From NCBI GenBank assembly GCA_029582165.1, contig CM055874.1, forward strand, positions 27,798,883-27,862,882: a stretch of 64,000 nt of DNA. Direction: 5' to 3'. This DNA is from Portulaca oleracea. Lineage: Eukaryota; Streptophyta; Magnoliopsida; Caryophyllales; Portulacaceae. Every line of letters starts with the position of its first letter. Position 1 is the stretch's first letter. The notes beneath the pieces were generated by a model. It did no database searches, was not told the origin of the DNA, and worked only from the letters and a program-made list of their open reading frames with translations. Position numbers and translations under genes: made by a program. Positions 11,520 to 22,870 of the stretch are shown in pieces.

Positions 11520-12440
11520 GTTTATTATGTGTAAATAATGTCTAATGTACTTAATGTCTTGTTATTTCATGTTATTAGTACTAATAAGTTGATATTATAA
11601 GTAAATATTAAGTTTCGTAATTTTATTATTAAGGTCGTAAATTATTAAGTTTCGTATTATTATTATTATTAAGTTCTCACAAGTTATTAAGTTTTCGTAA
11701 TATTATTATTAAGTCTTCGTATTATTATTAAGTTATTTTATCAAATTTTCATGACTTTATTAAGTTTCCATATTATTATCAAGTTCTTGCATTATTATTA
11801 AGTTTTCATGACATTATTAGGTGTCCATATTATTATCAAGTTCTTGCATTATTATTAAGTTTTCATGACATTATTAGGTGTCCATATTATTTTTAGATAC
11901 ATGTTAGTATTATTATAGAGTTTCATGATTTTATCATAAAGTTCCATATCGTTATTATTATTATTATAATTATTATTAGTTTCATGAGATTATATTAAAG
12001 CTTCATAAAGTTTCATGTTATTATTATTATTATTAGTTTCATGATTTTATTTTAAAGTTTATGTTATTGGTACTATTAAAGTTTCATATATTCTTAATAT
12101 TAAAGTTTCATATTTTATTATTAAAGTTTCATATTTTGTTACTAAAGTCTCATATTTCTTGGTATTAAAGTTTCATAGATTTTAGTATCAAGGTTTCATA
12201 TTTTAGTTTAAAGTGCATGTCAAGATTTTTAAAGTTTCCTATCTTAGTTTTGAAAAATCTCATGTTATTATTTTAAAAGTTTTATGATTATTATTAGTAT
12301 TATAAGGTTTCATGTTATTAGTGTTAAGTTTCGTGTTGTTATTAAGTTTATCTTATTAGTACAAAGTTTTCATGTTATTATGTTGTAATATGAATATTAC
12401 GTGCAAAACCCTACATTAATATTATTATTAAAGTATTAGT
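11520..12440. repeat. Degenerate tandem AAGTTTCAT/ATTATT repeats within the solo LTR
   Basis: About 900 bases consist of irregular copies of an AAGTTTCAT-type word alternating with ATTATT runs, some with longer duplication (TCCATATTATTATCAAGTTC recurs near 11770 and 11825). There is no coding signal. It belongs to the solo LTR 4316-13847. Confidence 0.7.
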
Positions 12441-13847
12441 ATCGAGTTATGGTTTTCAATGTATTATTTCGATTTTATTATTTTACCTTTAGAAAAGGTG
12501 TGTTGTGATGTTCGTGATTTCGTGATAATTATGCTCGTTACATGTATTACTCACTAATGAGAGAGTGATAAGGTTGGGGTAGGGTAGGATTCGTGCTTAA
12601 CTAATTACCGTAGAGATCGAGTATTAATTTTAGAAGTTTATATTTGAATTCTAGGTTCGGGCAAGACGACGCGATAGTTAGCTCCAGTGTGTAAGTGTTG
12701 CAGTAAAGAGAAACTGTTCAGGTAATGTCTATGCTCTAATCCCCTTTGGGATGCTCTTTTATCTGTTTTGTGAATTTTAATATGTTTTATGAAGCATGCA
12801 TCCTGCACGGGGATTTTCTGTAAATTTGGACTGTCTGATTTTGATGTCTGTGTCGTATTTTTCTGAGTTGAATAAAACGTGGCAGTCTTTTTTTACAACT
12901 CTGAGTTTTATTCTGTCGGTTTTGGAAACTGGGTTGGGTTTTGTTGGAAGTCTGACGTCTGATAATTCATAAGATACTAACAATCAAAGTGAAACCATAA
13001 GCGGGTTACGGGTAACAACCCTTAGACCAGGATCTGTTCCTGTAGGGGAGTTATCAAGAGATCGGGGAGTCCCGATATATTTCTGAGATTGTGCACACAT
13101 CTTATTCTGTTTCTGGGACTGGCCATCCATGTTCTGATTCTGAGGATTTAAGATCCTGATCTGATTCTGAGTTATAATAATCTGGGGATAGGCAAATCCC
13201 GCCCGCATAATAAATTCTGATTTGTTTTCTGAGGAAAGGATTACTCTGTTTCTGATTTCTGATGTCTGACTCTGATATAAAAAAAAAAGTCGCTTGAGAT
13301 TTCTGGAAAGTTGTGTTTTTCTGAGTTGAAAGCTTGTAATGTTGTTTCTAAGTTCGATTATTTCTAAACTCTGTTATTTTGGGTTGGGATTTAAATGAGT
13401 TGTGAAAAGGTTTAACTTGTTCCCCTCCCCTAAATGAATTGAAATGATCTTTGAACTGTTTTGACAGTTAGGGGTAGACATTATTGAGGTTTCCCCCTCA
13501 TGTTGTGAATGTTTTGTTTTCAGGTGAAGATTAGTTATGTGAAGGGGAACGGCACTAGAGTGAGGACGTTAGAGTTAGCTGTTTTGAGAATAAAGTTTAG
13601 TTTATGTTCAGACTCGAAGATTAGCTAAAGTTGGGTTCATGTTCTAAAATTCGAAGTTTATTTCGTTTGATTAAGTTGAAGTTCGTAGTTTGTTTTGTTA
13701 GTCTCTGTTCTCGCCTTGTATCTCCTTGGAAGTACGACAGTAACGCCCAAGTTATTAAAAAGAAAAAAAATGAGACTTCCGCTATTAATGTTAATTAACG
13801 TTTGACTTTGACCGTTAAATTTATAATTGATTTTCCAGGGCGTTACA
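12441..13847 (+). other. 3' part of the split solo LTR
   Basis: No gene is seen. The block is rich in TCTGA-type words (TTCTGATTTCTGATGTCTGAC). Close to the end it has an inverted pair TAACGCCC (13742-13749) and GGGCGTTA (13838-13845), the second being the LTR terminus. Confidence 0.5.
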
Positions 13848-13861
13848 ACAATATTTTCACC

Positions 13862-13972
13862 AGATATAATGTTAATAATAATAATAATAATAATAGAATT
13901 ACTAAAAATAATGATAATGATAATAATATTAACTTTACTAATAATAATAATAATACTAAAATTACTGATAGC

Positions 13973-14004
<32 letters not shown>

Positions 14005-14034
14005 TAATAATAATAATAATAATAACATTACTAA
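13862..14034. repeat. (AAT)n-rich microsatellite
   Basis: Long AAT tract with scattered substitutions. It directly precedes the 5' terminus of the Helitron at 14035, as in the other Helitron arrays of this window. Poly-Asn and poly-Ile frames across it are artefacts. Confidence 0.85.
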
Positions 14035-15435
14035 TCTATATAATACTAATAGTAAAATCTGTGGGCCCTACAAAATCGTGCAACGGGATTAGAAGTATGA
14101 ATGTGAGCCAATCAGATTTAAGATAATTCTTCTTTTTTTTATTTTATTTATGGAAATTCAATGTTTTTTGTTTATTAGAGATAATTTCCCCTATTATGTT
14201 TATTACAACTTTTTATTACCACACTATTATGTTTCACATATGATTTTGAATTTTAAGATCATCAAAAATTTTGAATTTCATACAATAAAAAAAAGAAGAA
14301 GAATTTTGAATTTCATATATCACACTATTGCTAAAATTGTCAAAATTTATGAACTTACCATATAACAGCAAAAATGTATCCATTTAAGATACCCAACATT
14401 AATTTTAGATTTAATGGTCAACAACCAAGAACCACACATTTTGTATATACGAAATCATACTGCAATCTTCAAAAACCCTATCATATGCCTATATATCATA
14501 TACGTAGCCACTCTTATTTGCAAATTATTTTAGTGCAAATCAAAGTATAGGAAAATAAAAAGTTAACAGTTATATTATTTGCTATATTCACACCGAATTG
14601 CTTAACCACCCATAAAACTATCATAATTTCCAAATAAAGGATCCCACTGAACGTCTGACACTGTCTTTCAATAAACACCATTACTCCACTAATTGACCAA
14701 TTCTATTAAAACCTTAAAAACTAAGTTATTTTATAAACATGCAACACTCTCACATAATTGCTAAACGTGATACTATCACGTCTGAAAAATTAGAGTTAAA
14801 GATTGGAAACACTTCATGATGCAAACTATTTTGATTCATTCGTTAACATTTTCGTTTCTCTTTGTTCACTTCAATTCATTTAGTCATACAATACACCACA
14901 ATATTTTTGCGTGGGGATCTTCCATCTTACATAATTTTTCTAGCCTACTTTTGTTCATTCATATATTCATTTATTTTTGTTTGTCACAAAATTACTGTGA
15001 GTTATATCAGTTATTGATGGATTATAAATGGTTAGAATTCGCTGTGTTTGCATTATTTTATCCTACTTTTCTTTAATTATTATATTTATCTTTTGTTTAT
15101 TTATATATTCATATGCTTTATTTATCACAGAATTATCATGATTTATACCCAATTTTTATACCTTTCAACCAAATTTTCAGGGTCACTTCTCATTTGTAAG
15201 CTATTTTTTTTGGTTTCGTTAGTTTTTTAGTTATCTAACAGTTTATGCAATCTCAATCATTCAAAACAATCTTAGTTTTCCTTTCTTTTTAAAAAAAGAA
15301 AATAATTGGTTAACTTCATTGCATTAATTCTCGATCTGCTACACAATTAATTACTCATTAGTATAACTCTCGCCATTCTACAAGAATCCTAAGCCATTTT
15401 TTAATACACTCATGCATCGCTCGGAATTAAGACTA

Positions 15436-15436
<1 letters not shown>
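14035..15436 (+). mobile_element. Helitron, single 5' end, degenerate 3' hairpin
   Basis: It begins TCTATATAATACTAATAG after an A and ends CTAG (15433-15436) before a T. The region before CTAG, CATGCATCGCTCGG, is a mutated form of the CCGTGCATCGCACGG hairpin of the other copies, so the stem is largely lost. It is 1.4 kb. Apart from the first 80 bases the interior does not resemble the other Helitrons, and I identify no captured gene in it. Confidence 0.65.
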
Positions 15437-15511
<75 letters not shown>

Positions 15512-15519
15512 TAACCTAT
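15437..15519. repeat. (TAA)n microsatellite
   Basis: About 80 bases of uninterrupted AAT repeat between a Helitron 3' end (15436) and the next Helitron 5' start (15521). Confidence 0.95.
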
Positions 15520-15520
15520 A

Positions 15521-15783
15521 TCTATATAATATTAATAGTAAAGTTTGTGGGTCCCGCTGAATGGAGAAAGAAGATTAGTTATAAGGATTATGACCAATCA
15601 AAAAGTAGATAAATACTGAATTAAAATATTTGGTGCAACTATCATGAATTATTTTGGCAAAATAATCTATATAATATTAATAGTAAAGTTTGTGGGTCCC
15701 GCAGAATGGAGAAATGAGATTAATTACATGGATTTCGAGCAATCAAAAAATAGATAAATGCTGAATTAAATTATTTTGGTGCA
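15521..15783 (+). mobile_element. Two tandem Helitron 5'-end units, truncated
   Basis: Starts at 15521 and 15666, both TCTATATAATATTAATAGTAAAG, each with the GGGTCCCGC and TGAATTAAA blocks. The second unit breaks off at about 15783, where CACTA-derived sequence begins, so no 3' end belongs to this array. Confidence 0.75.
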
Positions 15784-15937
15784 ACTCCACTTCAACTTAC
15801 TTGTGAAGAGAAAATGAAGATACATATATGTATTAAATTGAAATATATGAAAAGGTTCGATAACACTCTTGCCAGTCAAAGCCTTGGCTGCAGGCTCCAA
15901 CCAACCAACTCCACTTCAACTTACTTGTGAAGAGAAA

Positions 15938-16276
15938 ATGAAGATTTGGATTGATGCAAATGGTGTGACAGGTCGAGGCCATGTTTGTGGTTTCTGACCA
16001 CAAGGAGATTCATACAGGAACACCACAAGCAAATCTTACAATAAAAACCATGGTAAAGATGATACAAACAAAAGAGAGTCTTAGGATATGCAATCACAAC
16101 TAGTAGAGGAGTCAAAGAAACGCAAGAAATTTACCCAAGCAATGAAAATTGTTTTAGTTAATTGGTTTGCTTAATTCAAGACCCTCAACCCTCTTATTGC
16201 TTTACCTAACTTGGTGCTAGATTCAATTAGTGAGGATGAGGATGATGAAGAAGATGATGTGGGCTCACATGAGTGA
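15938..16276 (+). pseudogene. CACTA transposase-associated (Transposase_24-like) C-terminal fragment
   Basis: The frame reads KIWIDANGVTGRGHVCGF, then a stop, then QGDSYRNTTSK. It resembles the C-terminal IWxxAxGGxxxGxVxGxGxQ motif of the plant En/Spm-associated family, with the Gly after GF changed to a stop codon. Further stops and a shift separate it from an acidic tail (SEDEDDEEDDVGSHE) that ends at a stop at 16274. It is a fossil. The nearby CACTA terminus at 18059, in the same orientation, supports the assignment. Confidence 0.6.
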
Positions 16277-16621
16277 CATTCAACAGTTTCGTTGGCAAGG
16301 TTAATAGACATCTTTACTAGCTGTATTTTGTTACTATTATGATTGACACTAGTAGAATGTGTTGTATGGCCTATTTATGACTTGGGTTTATTTCCTTTCA
16401 TTTATGACTTAATACATTATTTCTGACTTAGACTTGATTTCTCGTGTGCAAACAAGAATCAATGAATATATATCTTAGAGATGATTTTTTTCTTAAAGTG
16501 CGCACTATTGGTATTTGGTGAACATATGTTTTTCTAGGTGTATATGTATGTATTTTTATGTATTAATACATTTAATTATTTAGCGTATGAAACATGATTT
16601 TTATTATGCACCAATTCCACC

Positions 16622-17513
16622 TGTTGGAGCCCAAGAGGGGGGGTGAAGTTCACAATTAAGATCTACACACTAGGTAAGGACGTTAGAGCAAACTTCCTTG
16701 GTTTCAAACCAAGGATCACAACACAGTGTAACTAAAATACCTCATTAGATTTATAACAATCAAAGAACAAGTTACACTTACAAAAACAAAACAAGAAGTA
16801 ACAGCCCGAAGGCAGTTACTGATAGGATCATTGACCAAGACTAAATGTTATTGAGTCAGCTACAGATAAGGATCGTCATAGGAAAAACCCTAGCGGCAAT
16901 TTGGAACATGATGGATTACATTGAAGCACAAACTCACACAACCTTAGTCCGTCAAGGCTCTGCTACACACCATCTCTCCACCACATGTGGACACAACGAA
17001 TGCTCACCAAGGTCCTTGGTTATACCTTCACCAGAGGTCCTTTACTGGCTACCTTCACCACCGAACCATTGGTTACACACTTGGAGAAATCCCACTGGAT
17101 TTCTTACTTCGTGATTACTTCCGTGGAATGACCTGAGTCTTCAATTTTCAAGTCTCCTATTTATATTAGAGGCTTGATAGTTGTTTATAGGATGGTAGCC
17201 GTTGGAAACAAGATTATTTCCTTGTTTGCTCACTGCTTCACCTTCCTTCTTTGCTGCTGATTTTCTTTCCTTCTTCTTGGAGATTTCCCAATCTTCTCTT
17301 CCTTCCATTTTTCTTGTTGATTTGTTTCCTTATGCCTTCCTTATGATTTATATCTGCAAATAAATCACACAATCAGAATCTATATTATATAATCAGAATA
17401 TATAATCAGATTACATAATATAAGGCAACTTCCCTTTTCCGGATTTTGGCTTTCATCAAAACCTAAGGTCCTTCGCGGGTGCGCGATGAAGGACCTTGAC
17501 CCTGTCTTCAACA
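16622..17513 (-). mobile_element. Solo LTR (copia-like), TSD CCACC
   Basis: 892 bp, TGTTGGAGCCC to TCTTCAACA, flanked by CCACC at 16617-16621 and 17514-17518. On the minus strand TATAAATAGGAGACTT (about 17148-17166) is a good TATA box, so the LTR lies in minus orientation. There is no internal region. The open frame at 16845-17114 on the plus strand shows no protein family and I do not count it as a gene. Confidence 0.9.
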
Positions 17514-17559
17514 CCACCTATATGAATATAGTGGGGAATTATCAATTGATTGTATGTAG

Positions 17560-18040
17560 AGTGCAAACTTCCCACTGAATACTTCAGAGGGAAATTTCAC
17601 ATTGTATATACAGTGGGAAAGTTCCCACTGAAGTGAATTCGGTGGGAAATTTCTCACGGACATATACAGGGGAAATTTCCCACTGAAGTGGATTCAGTTG
17701 GAAACTTCCCACGAACATAAACAGTGGGAAATTTCCCATTGAAGTGGATACAGTGAGAAATTTTCCACTGTATCCATATACAGTGGGAACTTTCCCACTG
17801 AATTGGATTCAATAGGCAATTTCTCACCGCATTGGATACGATGGGAAAGTTTCCCACAGATCTGTAGGAGCACATACGGTGGGTGAACATTGGAAAATTT
17901 CCAACTGAAAATTGTTGCGGTGGGAAATAGGGGTTTCCTACCTCACTTTCACCCATTGTTTCATTTGGTGGGAAAACAGTGGGAAATGCCCATTTCCCAC
18001 CGAATGTGGCCAATTTCTCATTAAATTTTCAGTGGGAAAT
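17560..18040. repeat. CACTA subterminal repeats
   Basis: About ten imperfect units of 35-50 bp centred on CAGTGGGAAATTTCCCACTG-like palindromes. In CACTA elements such arrays bind the TnpA-type protein. They lie just inside the right terminus at 18059. Confidence 0.7.
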
Positions 18041-18045
18041 TAGCT

Positions 18046-18059
18046 CTTTTCTAGTAGTG
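18046..18059 (-). other. CACTA terminal inverted repeat (right end)
   Basis: CTTTTCTAGTAGTG, read inward from the right as CACTACTAGAAAAG, is the standard CACTA terminus. Confidence 0.75.
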
Positions 18060-18236
18060 GTAGTACGGTGATTTTACGTGCCTAATAATATATATCTTAT
18101 GTGTTTTCATTTAAATTTTTTTGTGATTATTATTATTTTAGAAAATTAGAAAATAATTATTTTTCTAATTACAATTATTAGCAGCATCATATTTTAATAT
18201 ATTTTATTTTATATTTATTTTATTTTCTTTTTGAGG

Positions 18237-18395
18237 TATAAATAGTTAACTACACCCAAACCCTAATCCTAAAACCCTAACCCTATCTCTCTCTCTCTGT
18301 TGTCGTCCAACAACTGTCAACCGCCACCACTATCCGCCAAAAATCCATGCCAGCAATCTTAGACCATCTCCCAACAACCACCAAGCACCACCCCC
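18237..18395 (+). promoter_or_regulatory. Promoter and 5' leader of a host gene cut off by a copia insertion
   Basis: TATAAATA at 18237-18244 is followed 16 bases later by telo-box-like copies (AACCCTAA, AAACCCTAACCCTA, 18260-18286), a CT run and an ATG at 18347 that opens MPAILDHLPTT. Homology to the copia LTR begins at about 18395 and ends the frame. The order of TATA, telo-box and CT leader is typical of highly expressed plant genes. The gene itself cannot be named. Confidence 0.4.
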
Positions 18396-18812
18396 TATGT
18401 GACAGTTGGTGCTATCATTGCCTTCCTTATTTTCTCAAGCAAATTATTGGGATGATATCAAGATACATGCTGGAAGCAACTTATGATGATATCAAGATAT
18501 ATGCCGGAGGCAAGGGATCGTGTCACAATTGCTGAGATTACAACAATCAAGCCTTACATAAATAGTTAGATACCATCCAAGAGAGACAAGAATAAATCAG
18601 TAAGTATAATATTGGATTTAGATATTATGGAAGGAGGTAACAAATTTGTCAAACACAGTTAGAAAAGTATCACTCTAAAATATCCAGATTGTATGCCAAT
18701 AATATTCGAATTTTGGCTTTCATTCAAACTGTTCTAGTTGCCGAGGTCCTTAATCTCCAGTTGATGAGGTCCTTGAGCTTGGGTCTGCCAAGGATATTGA
18801 GGAATTCCAACA
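18396..18812 (-). repeat. copia 3' LTR, truncated
   Basis: Matches 21440-21846 (shared GGGATGATATCAAGATAC, ACAACAATCAAGCCTT and CCAGATTGTATGCCAATA). On the minus strand it begins TGTTGGAATTCC and is preceded by the purine tract AAAAAGGGGGAGAT (18813-18826). The distal roughly 670 bases of the LTR are missing. Confidence 0.8.
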
Positions 18813-20124
18813 ATCTCCCCCTTTTTGATAAAATGCAAAATTGAATTACTACACAATATTTCTCCCCCTTTTCGACTTTTATCAAAAAGTCCAGAAGAAA
18901 CTCCCCTTTAATATCGTAACCATCTCTCATATCCTGTAACAACTCAATGAGCTTGTTAGTACTTAGAGAGGATGCTCCCCCTCAATTCGTGCCAAGAATA
19001 ATTAATAACACTGCCATTAGGATAGATCCAGTACCTCATAAGGATTGTGTTTGCTTCCTGTTTAGTTATCAAGGACATTGGAATTGACAGCAGAAGTTGT
19101 TAATGATGTGCATGAGGTCCTTGATTGCTCCAAGTTTCATCGAACAACCAAAATCTTGAAGTTTCATAATTTCCTTAGTTGTATGCTAAGCATATATGCA
19201 AAAATTTGAAACAACCTTCCTCAATCCATAATTGACATCAAATTTGGGTCCTTAACTACGAGTAGCAACCATGCTAGGAAGTCTTGTTCCTTTTGGAACC
19301 CAAACTTGTATGATTCTGGAACAGTAATGGTTGAAGTGATGATATTTACCCGAGTGACTCTTGCTTTTGGGATGTGAGGATTGTCCTTGGTATCTTGTGT
19401 CAAGGTAGTTGAATTATTTTTGGTGTCATAAATGAGATTGGTGCCTTGGTACTGTTTATTAAGGTCATTATGTCGTCCTTGGTTCCTTGTTCTAACGAGT
19501 TGGCTTTGAAGGACAGAATGTCCTCAACAACAACTTTGTTCCTCGATAGGGATTGATTGACTATGCCTCTTTATTAGAACATTGGCTTTGTGGGAATTTT
19601 TCTCATTCTTGTGATAATATCCTAACCATTCTCCGTCTTCATCATTGTCTTGATAGTCATCATTGGTTGTGCCAACTTCCTCATCAGTATCACTGGTCGT
19701 CTCTACATTTTCACTCATGTTGCTACTATTGTCACCCTAAGTAGCCATCAGGGCCACGTGACTCCTCTTTTCTTCGTTATTTCTAATGTAGGGACAATCT
19801 TTCATCAATTGATCTGGATCACCATAAACAAAACAAGAAAAATGAGTTAGTTTCATCATTTGATGGAGGCTTACCTCTTTGGTTGACCTATTTGGATGAG
19901 GATCCTCTGATGTTATAACTTTTCTTGTGGGATTTCTTGAATCTCTTGGCTATCAGAGCCAAGTTCCCGACCTTATCATCCTCATTTAGCTTGTCATTAG
20001 GACCATTATGACCTTGCTGGCTACTTCTTCCTTTTCAACATGCTCATTTAGAAGATTTATCTCGTGAGCAAGAAGCTTTCCAAAGAGGTCATTTAAATGG
20101 AGGGTTCTCAAGTCTTAAGCTTCC

Positions 20125-20547
20125 TCAATTGCAATGATTTTCAATTCCCATTTCGTTCTTGGAAGTCATCTGAGGATTTTTCCGAACATTTTCTTCATTG
20201 GTGTAGGTTTTCCCTAAGGACTTGAGATTGTTGACTATGATAGCGAACCATTTGTACATGTCCTTGACAGATTCTCCACTCTTCATTTTGAAAGAATCAT
20301 AATACTTGACATAAATGACAATCTTTATTTCCCAAATTTGGCTCTTTCCTTCATATGTGGTCATTAAGGTATCCCACACCTGCTTGGCTATATCACAGGC
20401 AGAAACATATTTAAAATCATTATAATCAAGTCCACAATAGAGAATATGTAAGGATTTAACATTTTTAACTACATTTTCCGCTTCCGTGGTAGTATATTTA
20501 CATATAATTTTAGGTTTAGTTATTTCTCCCCCTATGATCATGGGCAC
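20125..20547 (-). pseudogene. copia gag (UBN2) fragment
   Basis: 140-residue open segment with KQVWDTLMTTYEGKSQ, KIVIYVKYYDSFKM, ESVKDMYKWF and VNNLKSLGKTYTNEE, the conserved run of the UBN2 gag of plant copia elements. Stops or shifts lie on both sides: upstream sequence to 20745 is the gag N-terminus in other frames, and downstream sequence to about 18830 has only scattered traces. Not functional. Confidence 0.8.
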
Positions 20548-20746
20548 AAAGTCTCCATTCTTAATTCTGTCTCATAGATTGTAGTCTTGCTCCTTGTTGA
20601 AAGTTTGCATGATCTTCTTTCAATAAGAAAATTTTGATCCTTGGAATAATGGGGGTGTGTCCAAGGATTGTCCTTGTCCTATTTCGTTGCATGTTCATTC
20701 TTTCATTGATCTTTTCTACAAGGCGGTTAAGCCTTCAACTGTGGAC

Positions 20747-20758
20747 ATGCTCTGATAC
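20747..20758 (-). other. Primer binding site (initiator Met tRNA)
   Basis: On the minus strand TTGTATCAGAGC lies two to three bases after the 5' LTR, one change from the canonical TGGTATCAGAGC. Confidence 0.7.
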
Positions 20759-20762
20759 AAAT

Positions 20763-21846
20763 TGAAAGAACTTTAGAGGGGCTAAATAGGGTTATCAAAA
20801 TATTTTGCACATTTGGGTAAGGACGTTAGCAACTAGTCTAGACCTATGTCAAGATTTTTAATACACAATATAACAAAAATAATTATGTTATTAAATAAAG
20901 CTAAGAGAAACGTTACACAAAAGAGATTACAAATGGTCTCATTGTCTAGGGGATAATGTCCTCGGGACAGCTACTGAAGAATGGTTTCGCCAACTACGTT
21001 GGCCAATAGGTGATTACAACAAACAATCTTCACCAACCACGTTGGTGTTCTCTCACTCACAAAGACTTAACAATCAGCCTCTATTACAAGGTTACTCTCA
21101 CCAACCATGTTGGCTACTCACTCACCATAATTATTTTACTAGTTGCAAGACTCTCACTAAGGACCTTATTGGATTTTTGACCAAGGACCTTAATAGTTAT
21201 AGACTCATAAATCTAACAGATGATTTCCTACGCAACACTCTTCTCGATTACTTCACTTGGAATAGATAACCTTCTTGATGACACATGGATAATTTATAGT
21301 CTTCTTTCATTCTCCTTGATGGATTGTTGACTTCCAAAATTGTAGCCTTTCAACAACTATATTACTATAAATGAGATTTTTCTTTAACCAACTAATACTT
21401 TCCTTGTATAGTTCCACTTGATCTTCATTGCCTTGTTGTCTTATGACCATTGGTGCTAGAAAGCATTCTCGTATCTGAACTTGGGATGATATCAAGATAC
21501 TCGCTGGAAGCAACTTGTGATGGTATCAAGATACAAGTTGGAGGCAAGGGACCACGTCATAATTGCTGGGATTACAACAATCAAGCCTTCTATAAGAGTT
21601 GGATACCTTCTGAGAGAGACAAGAATTAATTAGTATGTATAATATTGGATTTAGATATTATGAAAGGAGGTAACAAATCTAGCAAAGACAGTTAAGAAAG
21701 TATCACCCTTAAATATCCAGATTGTATGCCAATAATATTCAAATTTCAACTTTCATTCAAAACCGTTCTGCTTGCCAAGGTCCTTAAGCTCTAGTTTCCA
21801 AGATCTATGAGCTTAGGTCTGTTAGGGGCATTGAGGGGTTCCAATA
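20763..21846 (-). repeat. copia 5' LTR, full length
   Basis: 1084 bp. On the minus strand it begins TATTGGAACCCC (an expected TG changed to TA) and ends CTTTCA next to the primer site. It shares the CAACCACGTTGGTGTTCTCTC and GGGGATAATGTCCTC blocks with the copy at 26720-27601. Confidence 0.8.
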
Positions 21847-22603
21847 ATGAATTAACACATTTGAACTACACATGACATTCAAATAAATAAAACACATTTG
21901 TAGCCATAGGAAAAACTAGACAGATTATTATACTCATATTTCAAAGGCTATAACTTGACTCCCCGAAATCCTACAAACTCGGTTTTGAACTTTCTGGAAA
22001 CCTTAGAATGTCTACTAAAACTTTCACGTTGACCCCAGGACTCAAAACATTCGAAGGGTCTCAATCACAACCAACAACCATACTGGTCCAACTCTAACCT
22101 AGGTCGGATAATTGGTCCATAACTCAGATTATACACTTTAAAAACCCGTAAAATTCCTATGAAAGCTAACATACTTGGGAACTTTCACACCAAACGGTTG
22201 GTTAAACGCAACTACACAATTAATGGTGAATTTTCTAACATGATTCACCAAAATTGTCCCGAAACCGATTAAATTTTTGTTTTGCATTTCCAACCTTAAC
22301 TCTAATGAACCCAAGCCAAAACTCTAACATAGCCCTCTAAACATCTAACCATGCTCAAAAGACACCCTTCCCCCTCTTATCCCAAACAAGAACAACCCCA
22401 CATTATACCTAACACAAATTTTTCAAATAAAATATTTTAACTCCCCATTAAACATAATCCTAAAACTCAAAACTAATAATAAAAATAAAAAGTAAACTTT
22501 TGACATCGAAACTCCGAAAAAACATAACACGACAGAGGTCCAATTATCACCAAATATAAATAAAAATTAAACTTTTTTACGTAAAGAAAAACAATACTAA
22601 CAT

Positions 22604-22634
<31 letters not shown>

Positions 22635-22870
22635 TGTCAAGTTCGAAACTTTAATAAACAGAATACGTTATAAAATGTATAAAACTGTAAGAGGGCTTCT
22701 AAACACTCTTTTAATTAACTACAATATCTATAGAACAATAAAAGAGGCTTATTTCTAGAGTTGGACGAAAAAATGTTTGAAGTTGGGTGGGCTTAGGTTG
22801 GACATTGGGCCGGTAAAAAAAGGGTCGGGTAAAGAAAAAGGGTCGGGTAGCGGGTCAATAAAGAAAAATT
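21847..22870. other. Unassigned AT-rich sequence
   Basis: No credible gene. The text around 21950-22270 (plain AT-rich prose with repeated CTAAAACTTTCACG-type words) looks like decayed LTR but no partner is present in the window. An (AAT)n tract lies at about 22608-22634. Confidence 0.4.

Larger units (their letters stand above)
4316..13847 (+). mobile_element. Solo LTR of a large gypsy-type retrotransposon, split by a copia insertion
   Basis: The block starts CGTAAAACCCCG (an expected TG mutated to CG) and ends GGGCGTTACA. It is flanked by the 5 bp direct repeat ACAAT at 4311-4315 and 13848-13852, a typical retroviral-type target duplication. Without the copia element at 5395-11391 and its duplicated target it is about 3.5 kb, a length seen in Tekay-type chromovirus LTRs, whose ends it resembles. 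The part before the insertion has a TATA box and a pyrimidine-rich leader. The part after it is mostly degenerate AT-rich repeats. There is no internal region, so it is a solo LTR left by LTR-LTR recombination. The lineage is inferred only from the end sequences and the length. Confidence 0.75.
15784..18059 (+). mobile_element. CACTA (En/Spm) transposon remnant, right half
   Basis: Three parts point to CACTA: a transposase-associated coding fragment (15938-16276), an array of GTGGGAAATTTCCCAC-like subterminal repeats (17560-18040), and a right terminus CTTTTCTAGTAGTG ending at 18059, which is the inverse of CACTACTAGAAAAG. The left terminus is absent; the block starts abruptly against Helitron sequence at 15784. 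A 39 bp direct repeat (from 15784 and from 15906, beginning AACTCCACTTCAACTT) marks the broken end. A solo LTR at 16622-17513 interrupts it. Confidence 0.7.
18396..21846 (-). mobile_element. Decayed Ty1/copia retrotransposon
   Basis: Minus-strand element with a truncated 3' LTR (18396-18812), a purine tract, internal gag remnants, a primer site and a full 5' LTR (20763-21846). The interior is only about 1.95 kb and has no integrase, RT or RNase H, so it is a large internal deletion. The same LTR family recurs in plus orientation at 26720-27601. No target duplication can be checked because the left LTR is cut. Confidence 0.8.

Noticed and set aside
13802..14126. Poly-Asn, poly-Ile and poly-Leu open frames
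   Set aside because: They are translations of the (AAT)n microsatellite; the same happens at 2084-2266, 15412-15612, 40749-40937 and 41366-41590.
18260..18286. Telomere repeat or internal telomeric sequence
   Set aside because: Only a few irregular CCCTAA copies directly after a TATA box; better read as promoter telo-boxes.
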